This document shows, piece after piece, positions 32,805 through 48,991 of a DNA stretch of 64,000 nucleotides (positions within the stretch are counted from its first letter, which is position 1; every line of letters begins with the position of its first letter). The stretch is taken from contig MVAQ01000057.1 in the NCBI GenBank assembly GCA_014825775.1, forward strand, positions 1 through 64,000, in the 5' to 3' direction. This DNA comes from Krasilnikovozyma curviuscula. Its lineage: Eukaryota > Basidiomycota > Tremellomycetes > Cystofilobasidiales > Mrakiaceae. The position numbers and the translations under genes were made by a program. The notes under the pieces are model-generated. The model worked only from the letters and a program-made list of their open reading frames with translations. It had not been told where the DNA came from and did not search any database.

Positions 32805-34750
32805 CTACAGATCCTTTTTCTCCACTCTGGCTGTCTTGGAGATTTTGATCCTTCCAGGGATATAATCCTTCATCTCGTCGCTCATCCTCCCCAGCCTTTC
32901 ACTGAGCGTTGGGTGACTGTGGTGCCACGCGCTATACATCCAATCAACATTCGGCGAGCTGAGATTTTCTTTGGAGATATTGATAAGTGCGCGTGAGAGT
33001 GGGAGATGGTAGCTTGTACCCTTCGAGTCCTTGGGATCCTCCTCTTCGGATGGCGTCGGTGGAGCTGACTCATATGCAGGCACAGTGGTGCATGCAAAAT
33101 GGTCCGCCTCATACTCGAACTTGCGGGTGATGGTTTTCATCCCGAAGCTGGCCAGCGACTCCAGCGGGGAGAGCAGCATTTGCGACATGAGGAAAGCGAG
33201 CATGATTGGTGGCTGGCTTCCTGAAGGGAATGAAGGGAAATTAAATGACTTGAGGAGAGCAGTGTTGTGTAGGAACAAGTGGAGCGTGTTGAGGTTTACC
33301 AGGAGTTGGAGCTGGGAGATGAGGAGCAGGCGCGTTGGGTGCGAGAGCGCATAGTGGCCGAGTTCGTGAGCTGAAAGTCATTTATGTTAGAAGAGAGGTG
33401 GAAAATTTGTTTTGCAGAAATATGACGATATGTGACGCACCTAAAACTGCCTCGACTTCCTGTGGGGTACTCTGCTCAATCAACGTGTCGTAGATAACGA
33501 TGTGCTTTGACCAAGGCAATCCATAGAAATATCTACAAAAACACATTCATTTCCTTATTAGCATTGTCCATCAAAACGCACAAATTGAGAAGAAGATGAG
33601 AACTCACGCATTCGAATGACCGCTCCTCTTGCTGCCATCAATGACCCAGATATGCTTGAGCGGGAAGCCGACCTGCGTAGCCAGCGCAGTGACGCGATCA
33701 CGGATTTCTCCCTCAGGTAAGGGGACAAGTTTGTTGAACAGGGGCTGAATGGCGATTGGGTAGAGGGTGACCATGAGAAGTTGGAAGACGATGCTGCGTA
33801 AGGAAAATGCGACACAAAGAAGGCAAAAGGGAACCCAAAATCAGTATCGGTCAACAAAGTTTAAAAAATAAATATCCCAACTTACATGAAGGCCATCAAC
33901 CACGTAATGAAGCGATCTCCGGCCCAATCTATGATCCACATGAACGCACTCATGAACGGCACGCCTATGCAGAAGCTGAGCACGAGGCCCTTGACCAGAT
34001 CGATAAAGAAGAGAGCGACGGTAGACTTGTTGAAGCCATGCTTCTGCTCAAGGACGAACGTGTGGTAGAGCTGCAGAGGGAGAGAGGTGAGGGCCGATTG
34101 AGACGCGAGTAGGACGGAGAGGACGAGAGATTGTTTGATCTGTCAATCATTATCGTAGTCAATTAGCATCGAGCTCAAATGGGTACAGGAATTGCATAGC
34201 AAACTCACGTCACCACTCCACCCGACCTTTGCCAATGCAATGCCACTCAAAACCCATACTTTGGGGTAGAAGTCGACCAAAATCAGCCCGACATCAACAA
34301 CAAGCTGAAACACTTCGCTGAACAAGCTGAAGTACGCCTTATCTTTCCCATACGCCTGGGACTTCTTGAGTGTTTCGCCGTCGATGTGCGGTGCGAGCGC
34401 TGGTGGGGCGGGCTTGGAGTATTGTGGGATCTGACGAAGGCTGGAATGAGGAGAGGAAAAGTTTCAGATGCCATTCGGGTTTCATGACATGACATGTGCA
34501 ACAGAATATATTGTGAATATTCAGCATAGACAGTTCTCTCCATCGAAACCAAACTTCAACGATGTTTCGTTGTGGTGCCAGCAAAAAGAGTGGTCACCTC
34601 GAGGTGTAATACTCACAGAAGATAGACGTTCCAACCGGCCAGGCCAACGGTAGATCCAAGGACAATATTCTTGTAGTTTATCTCGGGCCGAAGTAAGTAT
34701 GACTGGAGAGAGCCATAGGATTGGGCCAGGAGTTCAAGGATGGGCGACAT
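32805..34750 (-). CDS. STE24: CAAX prenyl protease 1 (STE24)
   Basis: A zinc metalloprotease of the ER and inner nuclear membrane that trims the C-terminal three residues of farnesylated proteins and helps mature a-factor-type pheromones. It starts at the ATG at 34750 ([13 protein letters not shown]) and ends at TAG 32807-32805. Introns are short and canonical. Several membrane helices precede the zinc site, with [13 protein letters not shown] in a loop typical of the family and [15 protein letters not shown] before the active site. The HExxH motif is HELGH, formed just after an intron, and the third ligand lies in [10 protein letters not shown]. The tail [21 protein letters not shown] is also a family hallmark. 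The C-terminus ends in a short basic stretch. The gene is convergent with the unknown mitochondrial protein, stop to stop about 140 bp. Confidence 0.95.
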
Positions 34751-35473
34751 TGTTAAAATATGAGTTGAGCCCAGAAACTAGAGCCTGGGGTAGGTGCTCA
34801 GAAAGCGAGGCAAGAGGAGGCCCTTATCTAAAATCTGAGATCCAGTTGAGGCTGTAATCCAAAGAAGGAAAAAGCAGCGTTGAATTTCAGATTGAAGATG
34901 GAGATACGTGACAGGAGGGAGAGAAGCAGTTCAGAAGAGCACTAAGTGTGTCATAGTACTAAGAAGAGCCGGCAGAACAAACAGATGCTTTATCAACGTA
35001 CCCTGAAGGGATCTACCTGCTTCCAAAGCAAGATGCTGTTGGAATCCAAAAGCGCAATGCCTTTTCTTCGAAACGTCATCGTTTATAAATATTTTCCCCC
35101 ATTTTTCCGAAGCTAAACAGGATTCAGTTACTAGGTACGATCTCTGCCGCTTTCATTCCTGACCCCTCATAATTTCTTTGAAGTCGGGATCATCTCCCTC
35201 TCGCGCAAGGTGGGCGGCGTCGCGAACAACGCCCTCTCTCTCGTCGCCGTCTACATTCGAACAGAACCCAAGCCGGTGAGACTTGCTCTAACGAAAGAAG
35301 ATACCACCGAGTGATATAAACAACTACGGAGCCTGATTTCCCTGCTGCTTGCTTTGCAGATCACTCACACTGCTTTGAAAAAAACTCTCGCTGCACTTCT
35401 CCGTCCTTGCCTTCAACCCCTCTACATCCCAACCCTCCCTTCGGTACTACTAAATACGAAAGTAGACATAATA
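34751..35473. other. Divergent intergenic region
   Basis: 720 bp shared by STE24 (minus) and the nucleotide-sugar transporter (plus). No clear exon is seen, but a leader exon of the transporter could be here. Confidence 0.35.
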
Positions 35474-35644
35474 TGTCTGAGGCCGAACCTTCCCAGGCCC
35501 TGGTGGTCCGTATCTTTCTTTCCTTTCTTTCATCAGAGAGGACACGATTACTCACTTCAATTGAGTCGTGAAACTGACCAACGGTTCTCCATGCTCTTTG
35601 TCTGCACATTTTTTCCCATTTAACCAACTACACGTGGAAACCAG

Positions 35645-37288
35645 ATGGGTAAGTCAAGTTTCATCTTACTGGGTCTTGTCCTCACCTCTAGTGCTAATTC
35701 GGCTGGTCACCCTATGCTCGCAACGCGTCGCTGCTGGCGCGTATGTAATGTAGGCACCATCATATTCTACATGGCGTCCGCAATCATCGTAAGCTATCCC
35801 ATCTTTCAATTCTATGTTGAGGTTTCTCGTAGCTGATCTTGTCTGATGGTCGCCTTTCCTCTGGTTTTAGATGGTCCGTTGTTCCCCACTCACGCCGCAT
35901 AACTTCAGCAGCAGCATTTACTGATGGCCCTTCCTGCTTTTTCTCCAGTTGACAGTCAACAAATGGGTCAGTTTCTCTCTGCTTCTTTTGTGCCCTAGCT
36001 TCTCAATTGACGCGTTTTGTCTTTCGTCTTTGCAGGTCATGACAGACACAAAGATCCCAGTCTTCTACCTCTCCCTCCAGCTTCTCATCTCTGTCATCCT
36101 CCTCGTTGCCTCGAAGCATGCCGGGATCATTAAAGTCGGCCATTTCCAGTTAGGGACTGCGAAGAAACTTTGGAAATTGGTGTTCATGAACTGCTTCAGC
36201 ATCATATTCGGTAACTTCACCCTGTCAGCCTCCCCACCACCTCGAACGAAAGACACGCAGAATTCTGATTGATCATCTCTTTATGTATACAGGAGATATG
36301 TTGATGCCTCAATTTACCAAGTCGTCCGCGGCCTCATTCTGCCCATCACATGCCTCTTCTCCTTCTTCCTCGAAGCCAAACCGCCAACCCTCCTTGTCCT
36401 CGGGAGCTGTGCAATTGTCACATCAGGATTTTTAATCGGTGTCGGATGGAACAGCTGGGTTCACTTGTTCGGAGGCATGGCAGAAGGTGCCGTCAAGCCG
36501 TGAGTCCACCTTTCCCTTGTTCTCCATCGCTTCGACATTACCAACTGACGCCACCTTCTCCCTCTCTTCGTCAGATCGGGAATTTTCTTCGGCCTGCTCT
36601 CGTCTGCAGCTACAGCATATCATTCGATCGTCATCAAAGAGTCCCTCGCCCACGTCGGCGGCTCCGCCGTCGACTTAGCTTACTACGGCAACATCTGTTC
36701 CGTCCTTGTTATGCTCCCTGCCGCTCTGCTTAATGGTGAAGGACCAGCAATACTCAAACTCACGAAAGGAGAAGAGCCACTAGGGAGGCTTTTCTGGGGC
36801 GTCTTTCTAACTGTGAATTACTCAATCTCTGTTGGTATTCGTGTGATGAAGAGAATTCTGACATCATTTTTTTCTCTGGGTCCCTGCATCTTACAGGGTC
36901 TCTGTGGGTTCTGCATCAGTGTTGCTGGTGTCCTCCAGATCAAAATCACTTCTCCGATCTCTCACATGGTTTCGTCCGCTATGCGGGGCGTTCTGACAAC
37001 TATTATCTCAGCGTACCTCTTCGGGGATATCATCACCAGGTATTTCTTGTCTCTCTTCTTGCCTCTCCTTCTTCTCATCATATCTCAGCGACTGATTTGT
37101 GCACCGCTTGAAACAGTTCGAGGGTCTTCTCGATCTTCATCATCATCTTCGGGTCTTGCCACTATATGTGGGCAAAATCTCAGGAATACAAAAACAAGCC
37201 TCAAGCCACGCAGACAACTGATGAAAAACTGGTTGATGTTGAAGCGGGCACAGAGGCAGAGAAGGTACCGTTGAATGAGAAGGCCTGA
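35645..37288 (+). CDS. Nucleotide-sugar transporter, GDP-fucose (SLC35C1) type
   Basis: A Golgi/ER antiporter of the DMT/TPT superfamily. About ten membrane helices are visible across many exons. Recognisable parts are FYMASAII joined to TVNKW (TM1), PVFYLSLQLLISV, YVDASIYQVVRGL, GWNSWVHLFGG, FGLLSSAATAYHSIVIKES, YYGNICSVLVMLP, GLCGFCISVAGVLQIKITSP with SHMVSSAMRG, and SRVFSIFIIIFGSCHYMW. The ITSPISHMVS segment and the tail are characteristic of the GDP-fucose-like group. Two very short exons lie in TM1: a 3-nt ATG at 35871-35873 and 18 nt at 35949-35966. The start is uncertain: ATG at 35645 gives an open frame into TM1. An upstream exon beginning at 35474 (MSEAEPSQALV) could instead supply the N-terminus. 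The substrate is inferred from family resemblance only. Confidence 0.82.
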
Positions 37289-37583
37289 GATGTAGGAGTA
37301 AGTGGGAGGGGGATGTGATGATTGCGTCTTTTTATTTATCAATATGGTTTACCTTTTCGGATGTCTGTGTGATTTGGCAAGAAAATATCGATGCAGAAAA
37401 GACAGTGAGCCGGAGATACCTTTGGGAATGCTAATAAGTTCGAACAACCAAGGTATACTACTGCGTGAAAAACTTGAAAGAAAAGTCGCGGAAAATCGAG
37501 TGTATCGAGCTGGCGCGAGAGACGCAGCTATCCCCTGCCTGCCAACTCCATTCTCAGTCTACTTCGCGTTTCAGTGCCTCCCA

Positions 37584-38195
37584 ATGTCGGCCAATCTCAA
37601 CTCTCAGTGAGTGATGCCCTAATGCGAATCGCCCTTCTCTATTGACCGAAGAGCCTCTGCTTTCCTACCTGCAGGCAAACGCGTCTCCTTGAAAAACAGA
37701 AAGAACACATTCTCCTCACGACGCTGAAGGCCAACTCAGGCAAGATGCTTAGCATGGTGGAAGGCATTGGCAGTCAGATGGATGTTATGGCTGATGGTGG
37801 TGAAGGTACGAGCCTGCTCTCCTTCTTCGCCCACTTGTCGAACGTGGAAATGGAGTGAGAGCAGTCAATTGATTTGTTTTTTGTGGACTTTCGAAACGAA
37901 TAGCTATTGGATCAGTCCTCCAGAACTTTCCAGCGATCCTCAGGTTGATCAATCAATACGGTTGGTTGCCCCTCTATCTTCTTCCTTGCCCCTCTCGACT
38001 AAAGCGCGTCCATCATTTTCCATCTAAGCTGTCGGACACTCAACCCTCCAGCCTTCACAACAGCCTCCCTCTGGTGAACCGAGGAGGGTGGAGGATGAAG
38101 ATACGGGTGCGAATGATGATCCACTGCCTAGAATGGTCAGGATGGTTATTGATCCCAGCCAGCTGGTCGAGGGAGGAGAGCAAGAGACGGTATGA
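37584..38195 (+). CDS. DAD2: DASH/Dam1 complex subunit DAD2
   Basis: An outer-kinetochore subunit that helps the DASH ring couple chromosomes to microtubules. Four exons join in phase (37584-37606, 37675-37805, 37904-37960, 38029-38195) to 125 residues. The N-terminal coiled coil reads TRLLEKQKEHILL, and the Dad2 core is GSQMDVMADGGEAIGSVLQN followed by RLINQY. The last exon encodes a hydrophilic tail (EPRRVEDEDTGANDD, then MVRMVIDPSQL). The length fits the family (about 100-140). It lies close behind the nucleotide-sugar transporter on the same strand. Confidence 0.88.
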
Positions 38196-38440
38196 TTTGA
38201 GAGCTTGGAAGAGGCGGGAAGATAGCAGTAAATAGGAGAGAGAGATATACTGTGAAGTGAACCCGATTTGAGGAAGGTAATGTGTAGGTAAGTTCATTTC
38301 GGCCTTTCCTGTACCGTTTCGCGAGACGCTGACTATGGAGCAACTACGTCGCTGGCGATGCTCTCAGTTCGCTTGTTGTATATTTCAAGCTCTCGAATAC
38401 CTTCGTTACACCATTCCGAACTCAACACATCCTCGTCACC

Positions 38441-38734
38441 ATGCCCACCAACCAACCAGGGATGTTCAACGAAGTCCCTGAAATGGAAACGCACCGACGC
38501 AAATCCAACAGCCTGCCGTCAGTGCTGTTCAATGCGGATGAGTTAGATTTGGGTGGGAGTGGCAAGTCGATGGATAGGCTGGCAGTTGGAGGGTGGATCG
38601 CGATGCAAGAACATGAGTGGGCTGTATCGTGCTGGCGCTTCTCGATCGGAAACTATCGTTGGATGAATGATTCTGTCAATATCGATTCAGTAATTCAATT
38701 ATGGCTTTTCTTTGTGGTTTCAAATACACACTGA
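38441..38734 (+). CDS. Possible small protein, 97 aa, unknown
   Basis: An ATG in a good fungal context (gtcaccATGCCC) opens a 97-codon frame. It starts MPTNQPGMFNEVPEMETHRR and contains LGGSGKSMDRLAVGGW. The second part is less convincing (WLFFVVSNTH). There is no family match. A splice site inside the frame might change the tail. It could be a genuine small gene between DAD2 and YAK1 or a chance frame. Confidence 0.35.
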   Translation: MPTNQPGMFNEVPEMETHRRKSNSLPSVLFNADELDLGGSGKSMDRLAVGGWIAMQEHEWAVSCWRFSIGNYRWMNDSVNIDSVIQLWLFFVVSNTH

Positions 38735-39264
38735 CCTGCTGCAAGCAATCCTCAGCGCGTCAGAGGCGTTGATTACTCGCGATTTCTCCCACTTTTTGTC
38801 CAGCTTTCCACAATTCTCTCCAGTGTCATAACCTGTTTTGATTTCAAGTTAAGCTGCTGTCCCTTGCAGTTCACTCCAAGGAGATTTCACGCCACTTCTT
38901 CTGGCTGAGGCTGAAATCTAAAATCACCTCCCTTGTAGCTGGTTTGCATTCGACCATTGCCCCCCACCCCCCATCTGTTCCATTCAGGTTCTTTGGTGAG
39001 CTCATTCGTACATCAGTTTCTCTCTCTAATATCTGTAACTCCCATCTAATTGTAGCTCTGCTGTATATTTCCTATCTAGTAGGTCGACCTCGCACCCGCA
39101 GGCCGTCCCTTCCAAAGGGAATCAAACGCAAGCCCTACCCTTGCTTTGCTCGTTGGATCAGCTGGAGATATACCCTTCTCTTCATCTCGAACTAGGGAGA
39201 TTTCGTCGGGCTGAATCGAAGGGGTAGTTTCCAACCTGAAGGAAAACTAGGACTAAGGACAGCG

Positions 39265-43845
<4,581 letters not shown>

Positions 43846-44133
43846 AGCTGTCTCCTCCCTATATCGTCACATTGCATTTTTGAGACTTCATCTCCTTCAC
43901 CTCTTTGTAACTGCTATACCACGCTTCTACCAGATCGAGAGCTTGTATTTTTACCTGCCGCTGTGTGCAAGCGAGTTTCTGTGAATCTTTAAGCCTGTGT
44001 ATGAGTAACCAGCGTGCAGTCTCAAATATTTCTAATTGTCCAACGGGGTTGATATTCTAAATTCTAAAAGCCTTCTAACTATTCTGTTCTCAGAAAACAG
44101 GAAATGTATACATTTTTTCAAATATATTTATTG

Positions 44134-44628
44134 TCAAACCGTTCCTAATGGCAATTGTGACCTTGAGGTTGATGCGTTGGCAGCGCGGGGGTAGTAGGTA
44201 AAGCGCTGCTTAGTCCAAACGAAAGCAGCCAATCCAGACGTATTCACACTAGTGATGAAGATCTGTTCAGGGCTCACTAAGAAGACTGGTGTTCTACCAA
44301 TGGTGGTTGTGATGATTTGGGCAGTCTCAGTGATGGAGGTAACGTAAGCCTCATAGCCTGATGTTGTTGCTGTGGGATTTTGAATGGTAAAATCAACCAC
44401 ATGCTCCCTGACGGGAATGAACACAGGTTGTGAAATGCACTCATAGATTAAGGTGCTAGAACCGAGGGTGATGGTTTGTAGTCCAGAATTTAAGAATGTG
44501 ATGAATTGCGGCTTTTCTGAAGGTGAATTCTGACTTGTCGCCATGGGGCAGTTGAATTTTGTGAGGTAATTGTAGGAACCGTTCTTTTTGACAATTGAAG
44601 ACATAATAGTTGATGGAGGAGAGCGCAT
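44134..44628 (-). CDS. Intronless ORF, 164 aa, unknown
   Basis: An uninterrupted minus-strand frame from ATG at 44628 (MRSPPSTIMSSIVKKNG) to a stop at 44134. An internal ATG 8 codons on could also be the start. The predicted protein alternates hydrophobic and Ser/Thr residues (ITLGSSTLIYECISQ, VVDFTIQNPTATTSG, FVWTKQRFTYYPRA), suggesting beta-strands. It has no signal peptide, no clear membrane helix and few charged residues. I recognise no family. Lack of introns is unusual in this intron-rich window. It may be real, but support is the open frame alone. Confidence 0.45.
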   Translation of the reverse strand: MRSPPSTIMSSIVKKNGSYNYLTKFNCPMATSQNSPSEKPQFITFLNSGLQTITLGSSTLIYECISQPVFIPVREHVVDFTIQNPTATTSGYEAYVTSITETAQIITTTIGRTPVFLVSPEQIFITSVNTSGLAAFVWTKQRFTYYPRAANASTSRSQLPLGTV

Positions 44629-45238
44629 TGATAGGAGATAAGTTCAATAAAGTTTGTCAGTACTCGCTCGCAAACGTAGATGCAGTAGCAGTAAACTCTT
44701 TTGTAAGTATAGGAGTTATAGAGGCGGACATCGTGGGCAAAGAGATCTATAAGGTGGTTTAAGAAAGCTAGAAGCAGTGTTGAAGAAACTTCGAATTTTT
44801 TTTGTAGGGCACTCTTGACATAAATGATATATTTGAAGTAATCGAACATTGGAAAGCACGAAACTTCTGAAAGTAGTAAAGTTTCCAGTCCATAAACATG
44901 ATAAGGATAGGATACATCATCACCTCTAAATAAAAAAAAGAGGAGTATGGAAGATATTTACAGCTTGGCGTTCAGATGGCTGTTCACCGTATTTTACAGA
45001 GACCATGACGTCGGGAATGAATATACACACCACTTTCTAACTGAAGAATAATCAATCGGTCATCGATAGGAGAGAAATATGGCAACATAGTTGAGCGTGA
45101 GAAACAATGCAACTCAAGTGAAGAAGAGATGTAGATGGATGGAAGGAAACATTACATGACAAGAAAAGAGTACAGGTGGTTGCTCATGAACGTGGTAATA
45201 AGAAATGATCTCGAAGGATCGGTACGAGCGAAGAATGG
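44629..45238. other. AT-rich gap
   Basis: About 600 bp upstream of the intronless ORF and downstream of the ankyrin gene. Open minus-strand runs here (such as 44490-44849) overlap the ORF in another frame and have no support. Confidence 0.4.
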
Positions 45239-48200
45239 CTACTTCTTCAACCCAAGCTTGTTCGCCCAACCTTTCTTAGCCTTCGCTAACGTAGGCGAGT
45301 ACAAATCATCCACCACATTTCCAACTCCCAGACCGAGTCCAATCAGTCCTTCTTTCGGATCGCTAACAACCCGTTGCTCTTCGGATTTTTTGAGTACTTC
45401 AAATGTTGGTGCTGGAGAGGGATCTCGAGAGTGTGAAGATGATGCGCGGCCGGTGTTGGATGGCGGAACTAAATTTGCGGGTGAGGCAGCTTTCAGCTTC
45501 GAGCTGGAAGCGGATACGACTGGAGTACGGTCAGGAGAGACGGACGTAGAGGTAGCAGGTGAAACCACATTGAGAGTGTTGTTGTGGTATTCCGTAGGTG
45601 TAGCAATGGAGGAAGATGCAGGAGTAGGAGTTGCTTTCGGGGGGACGATAACAATCATATCTGGACGGTTGGTTGCCAATGGTGAGCTGCTAATGCTTGA
45701 GCTAACACTGAGGCCCTTTTTACGCATTGCTTCGGCTCGATCGGAGTAGATTCGAGAGATGTTCGGTAGAGATCCTGAAGAAGGTGCCTCAACGGTGATT
45801 AGAGGAGCAGGAATATGACGATTAGCTGAAATGAAGGAGTCAAGAATATTATGTCAGACCCAAGCAGCGAAAGTCAGAATAGAAACAAGACGGTGCGTAC
45901 ATTTGTGGGGAGCAGTTACGCTAGCTGGATCGAAAGGAACGACTTTTGGTTTCTGAATCTGATCAAGAATTGACGGTACAGGTGGCCCACCAAATACGAC
46001 AGGCTTTGGGCCCTTTGCGTCCTTTCCTTCCGCAGACCCTTTGCTCCTCGCTGTGGTAGAGCTGCGTATCGAGGCAACTTCACCGACGTTTCTCTCAGAT
46101 ACCAAGATTGAATGATGCTGATGGTGATCATGATGATAGTTGGGTTTCTTTATTGAGGTACTGGAAGACGGCATGTCTGGGACAATGGAAGTAGAGGATG
46201 ATGATTTGCCTTTGTGTTTCTTCGAAGATCGAGGTCTTCCTGACCCACCGCTACCAGATACAGATCTGTTCGCAAACTCCCTCTCAATGGCTAACGATTC
46301 GCCATATGCTGCGAGCTGTTGAGCCAGTGAGACGGTCGAAGCGCTTGAGGATCTATCTCTATTCAAGATCTGTCGTTCAGCGGCCTGCTTCAGCTCTTTG
46401 GCTTCATCATGCGTTGAGATGCGGTGAGTTGTCTCCGGAAGTGAGGTGGTGGTGACCGTGAGTGATGAGCGACCATGCTCAGGTACTGTTGGGATCGTTG
46501 GCACTCCACTGGACGAAGTACTGAGTGCGCCAGAAGAGAGCAGTGATGGCGTCGTTGGAATCGTCGACACTGTTCCTCGGCCATTAGAGAAGTCAGAAAC
46601 CATGCTTGAGACACTGGTGTTTCTTGATCGACCACCTCCATTATGGCTCCTCTTCTTATCCAGCTCAGAATGGTGTTCCATCGTGTCCCTGTCTGCATCC
46701 ATCGGTGGTGTGCTGGTGGGGCTGGTTCGAGGAGAGTAGCTGAGGACACTCGAAGAGACCGTCGATGTGAAACTGGCACCCCGACTTCGATTCCCGCCAC
46801 CATTCTTCTTTGAATGGCTCCAATGCACAGAATCACCGATGCTGTCGGCACCTTCGCCATCGTGTTGCCGCTCTGTCCCAGTCAAGAACCTTAGCCCACT
46901 TCCACCACTTTCACTACCCCTTCTCAGATTCGCACTCGCAACCTTTCGCAAACTCGAGCCATTTGAGCTTGAAGCGCTTTGAGGTCGGGTACTTTCCTGA
47001 GCGGATACAGCGCGGTGCTGGTGAGGAGACTTGGAGGAAAGCCAACCGCCGGTGGGGTTCTGGAATGGATGGGGTGAAAGAGGGCTGAGTCCACCTTCAG
47101 CATCGCTGGGTCCGCTGTCAACGGTAGGCAAATCATGGTTGGTGAGAGTAACATCGTATTCGCCGTTGGTTTCATCGAAATCTATCGGAGCAACCTTTCT
47201 GCCTTGGTTGTCAGGCCACTCGGTAGATAAAGGACTTCCCTTCCAAGCACCAGGTATACCTTTTCCAAGATCTTCCCTCGACGATGCATGTTGAAGGGGC
47301 ACTGATGGCGGTGTTGAACCTTCAAAGCGGGAAACGGTAGAGGTTGATCCATTGCGAGACACGTTGCTGTAGATTGGGTTGTTGTTTCCTTTTCTGCTGA
47401 GGACACTAAACGATCTTTGAAGATCCAAGCTGCCATTTCTTGAAGAAGGTGCTGAGTGTACGTCGGTGCTGGCCCGCCGAATGTAATCGACCGTGTTTCC
47501 AATGTCGCCAATATCATCTAACCCCATTTCGACAAGCGGCAGGTTGACTGATGGTGGAGGACTAGGACTGTCAGAAACAGGACTCGGGGATTCGTCCTCT
47601 CGACTGCGGCTGTGATGGTGATTGCGTGAAAAGAGCTTCATGAGAGATTTATTTGAGGTTTTGGTGATGCGGGAGGAGAGAGATGCAGTGTCAGACCGAT
47701 CATCTTTATAGATTGAAGAGCCATCAGAGTGGGTTGATGTTCGGAATGGGTGAATTCGAGAGTTGGAAGATGGCCGGCGAAGAGATGCTGACGAAGACGC
47801 AAGCGGGGTGTTAGAGTTGTTGAGGTTGCGATGTGTTGCTTTTTCAAATATTGATGGCAGTGACGGTCGTCTTTGTTTGGCCTCACGCTCACTAAGATGA
47901 GACGGGAGGGCGGTAAGATGTTGTTGTTGCATCGAATCCATGGAACCTTTCCGCTGCGGGCTTGCGGTTCGGGGTGAGCTGGACATTATCGGTGAGAAGG
48001 ACAGCGTTGAGTCTGAGGGTGAGAATGGTGGATTGTAGTAATTCGAGGATGATGATGCGACAGGCGAAGGGGGTTCCAAGGTGACTGGCAGGCGGCCTTT
48101 CCGACCTCGACTCGTCGCGCCACCCATCAGATTATCCAAACCCTTCATCACGTTATTCTTCTTGACGTCCTTAGTCTGTATCCTCAACGGCTCCAGCCTT

Positions 48201-48991
48201 CGATATTCATCTTCTCCATCTTCCTCCTCCATCGCTTCCTCCTGCAGTCGTCGTGTGAGAGTATCCCAGGCTCGAAGCGTCTGAACCACGTCGTCATGTC
48301 CGTTGTCGAGTGCCAGATCTTCAGGGGTAAGGCCATGTTTATCGGTCTTATTATGGATAGCACCTTTGGAGAGCAGGAGTCGAACGATGTGGTTATGTCC
48401 ATTGGCAGCTGCAAAATGGAGCGGCGTCGATCCTGTAAACGGGAGACGGAGGAAGAAATAGACGGTAAGCGATTTAGGGTCGTCTATACTGCTTTGGAGC
48501 TCTCCTCGAGTCGTACCTGCATATCCCACGCTGACTCCAATCTTACTCTGTTCCCCCGAATATCTCTTCGGTAGCCTAGGGGCATTCACGTCAGCTCCTC
48601 GATCCAGGAGCATCCTCACGCATTGCTCGCTCCCTGTCAGAAAAAACCGAAGCGAGTCGTCTACGTTAGAATAAGCACCTATAGCTTCGGTAGAAAGTAT
48701 ACTGACCACCACTACAAGCAGCATGAAGAGGCAACAGGCCGTGAAGAACCGAGTTCTGAGCTTGACCATGAGTTAGAGCGTACAGCACTAAGCCAACGTT
48801 TCCTGTCACCGCAGCATAATGGAGACCCAGGTCTGGAACTGTACAAGATACAACAGAATTACAAGGTCATTAATTGTTCCGAGATATAATACAAGCTGAG
48901 ACTAACAATCCGTTGTGACATGGTACTTTGATTCGACCTGCTTCGCAGCACTGGCACTCGAGGATTTGGATCTTCCAACTGAGAATGCCAT
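45239..48991 (-). CDS. Large ankyrin-repeat protein with disordered Ser-rich tail
   Basis: Starts at ATG 48991 (MAFSVGRSKSSS) and ends at the TAG at 45239 after KKGWANKLGLKK. The N-terminal exons encode about four ankyrin repeats: GLHYAAVTGNVGLVLYAL, LLPLHAACSGGQ, CVRMLLDRGADVNAP and TPLHFAAANGHNHIVRLLL, then LTPEDLALDNGHDDVVQTL. After a short acidic coil (EEEDGEDEYRRLEPL) comes a very long Ser/Pro/Asn-rich region of about 850 residues with many SP, RSxS and SxSS sites. Introns are short and phase-consistent, including one near 45840-45900. The layout suggests a scaffold or signalling adaptor regulated by phosphorylation. I do not recognise a named orthologue. Its 5' end is divergent from the Zn2Cys6 gene at 49896. 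Confidence 0.85.

Noticed and set aside
45135..45749. 204-codon plus-strand frame
   Set aside because: It is the antisense of the last exon of the ankyrin gene, whose frame is supported by splicing.
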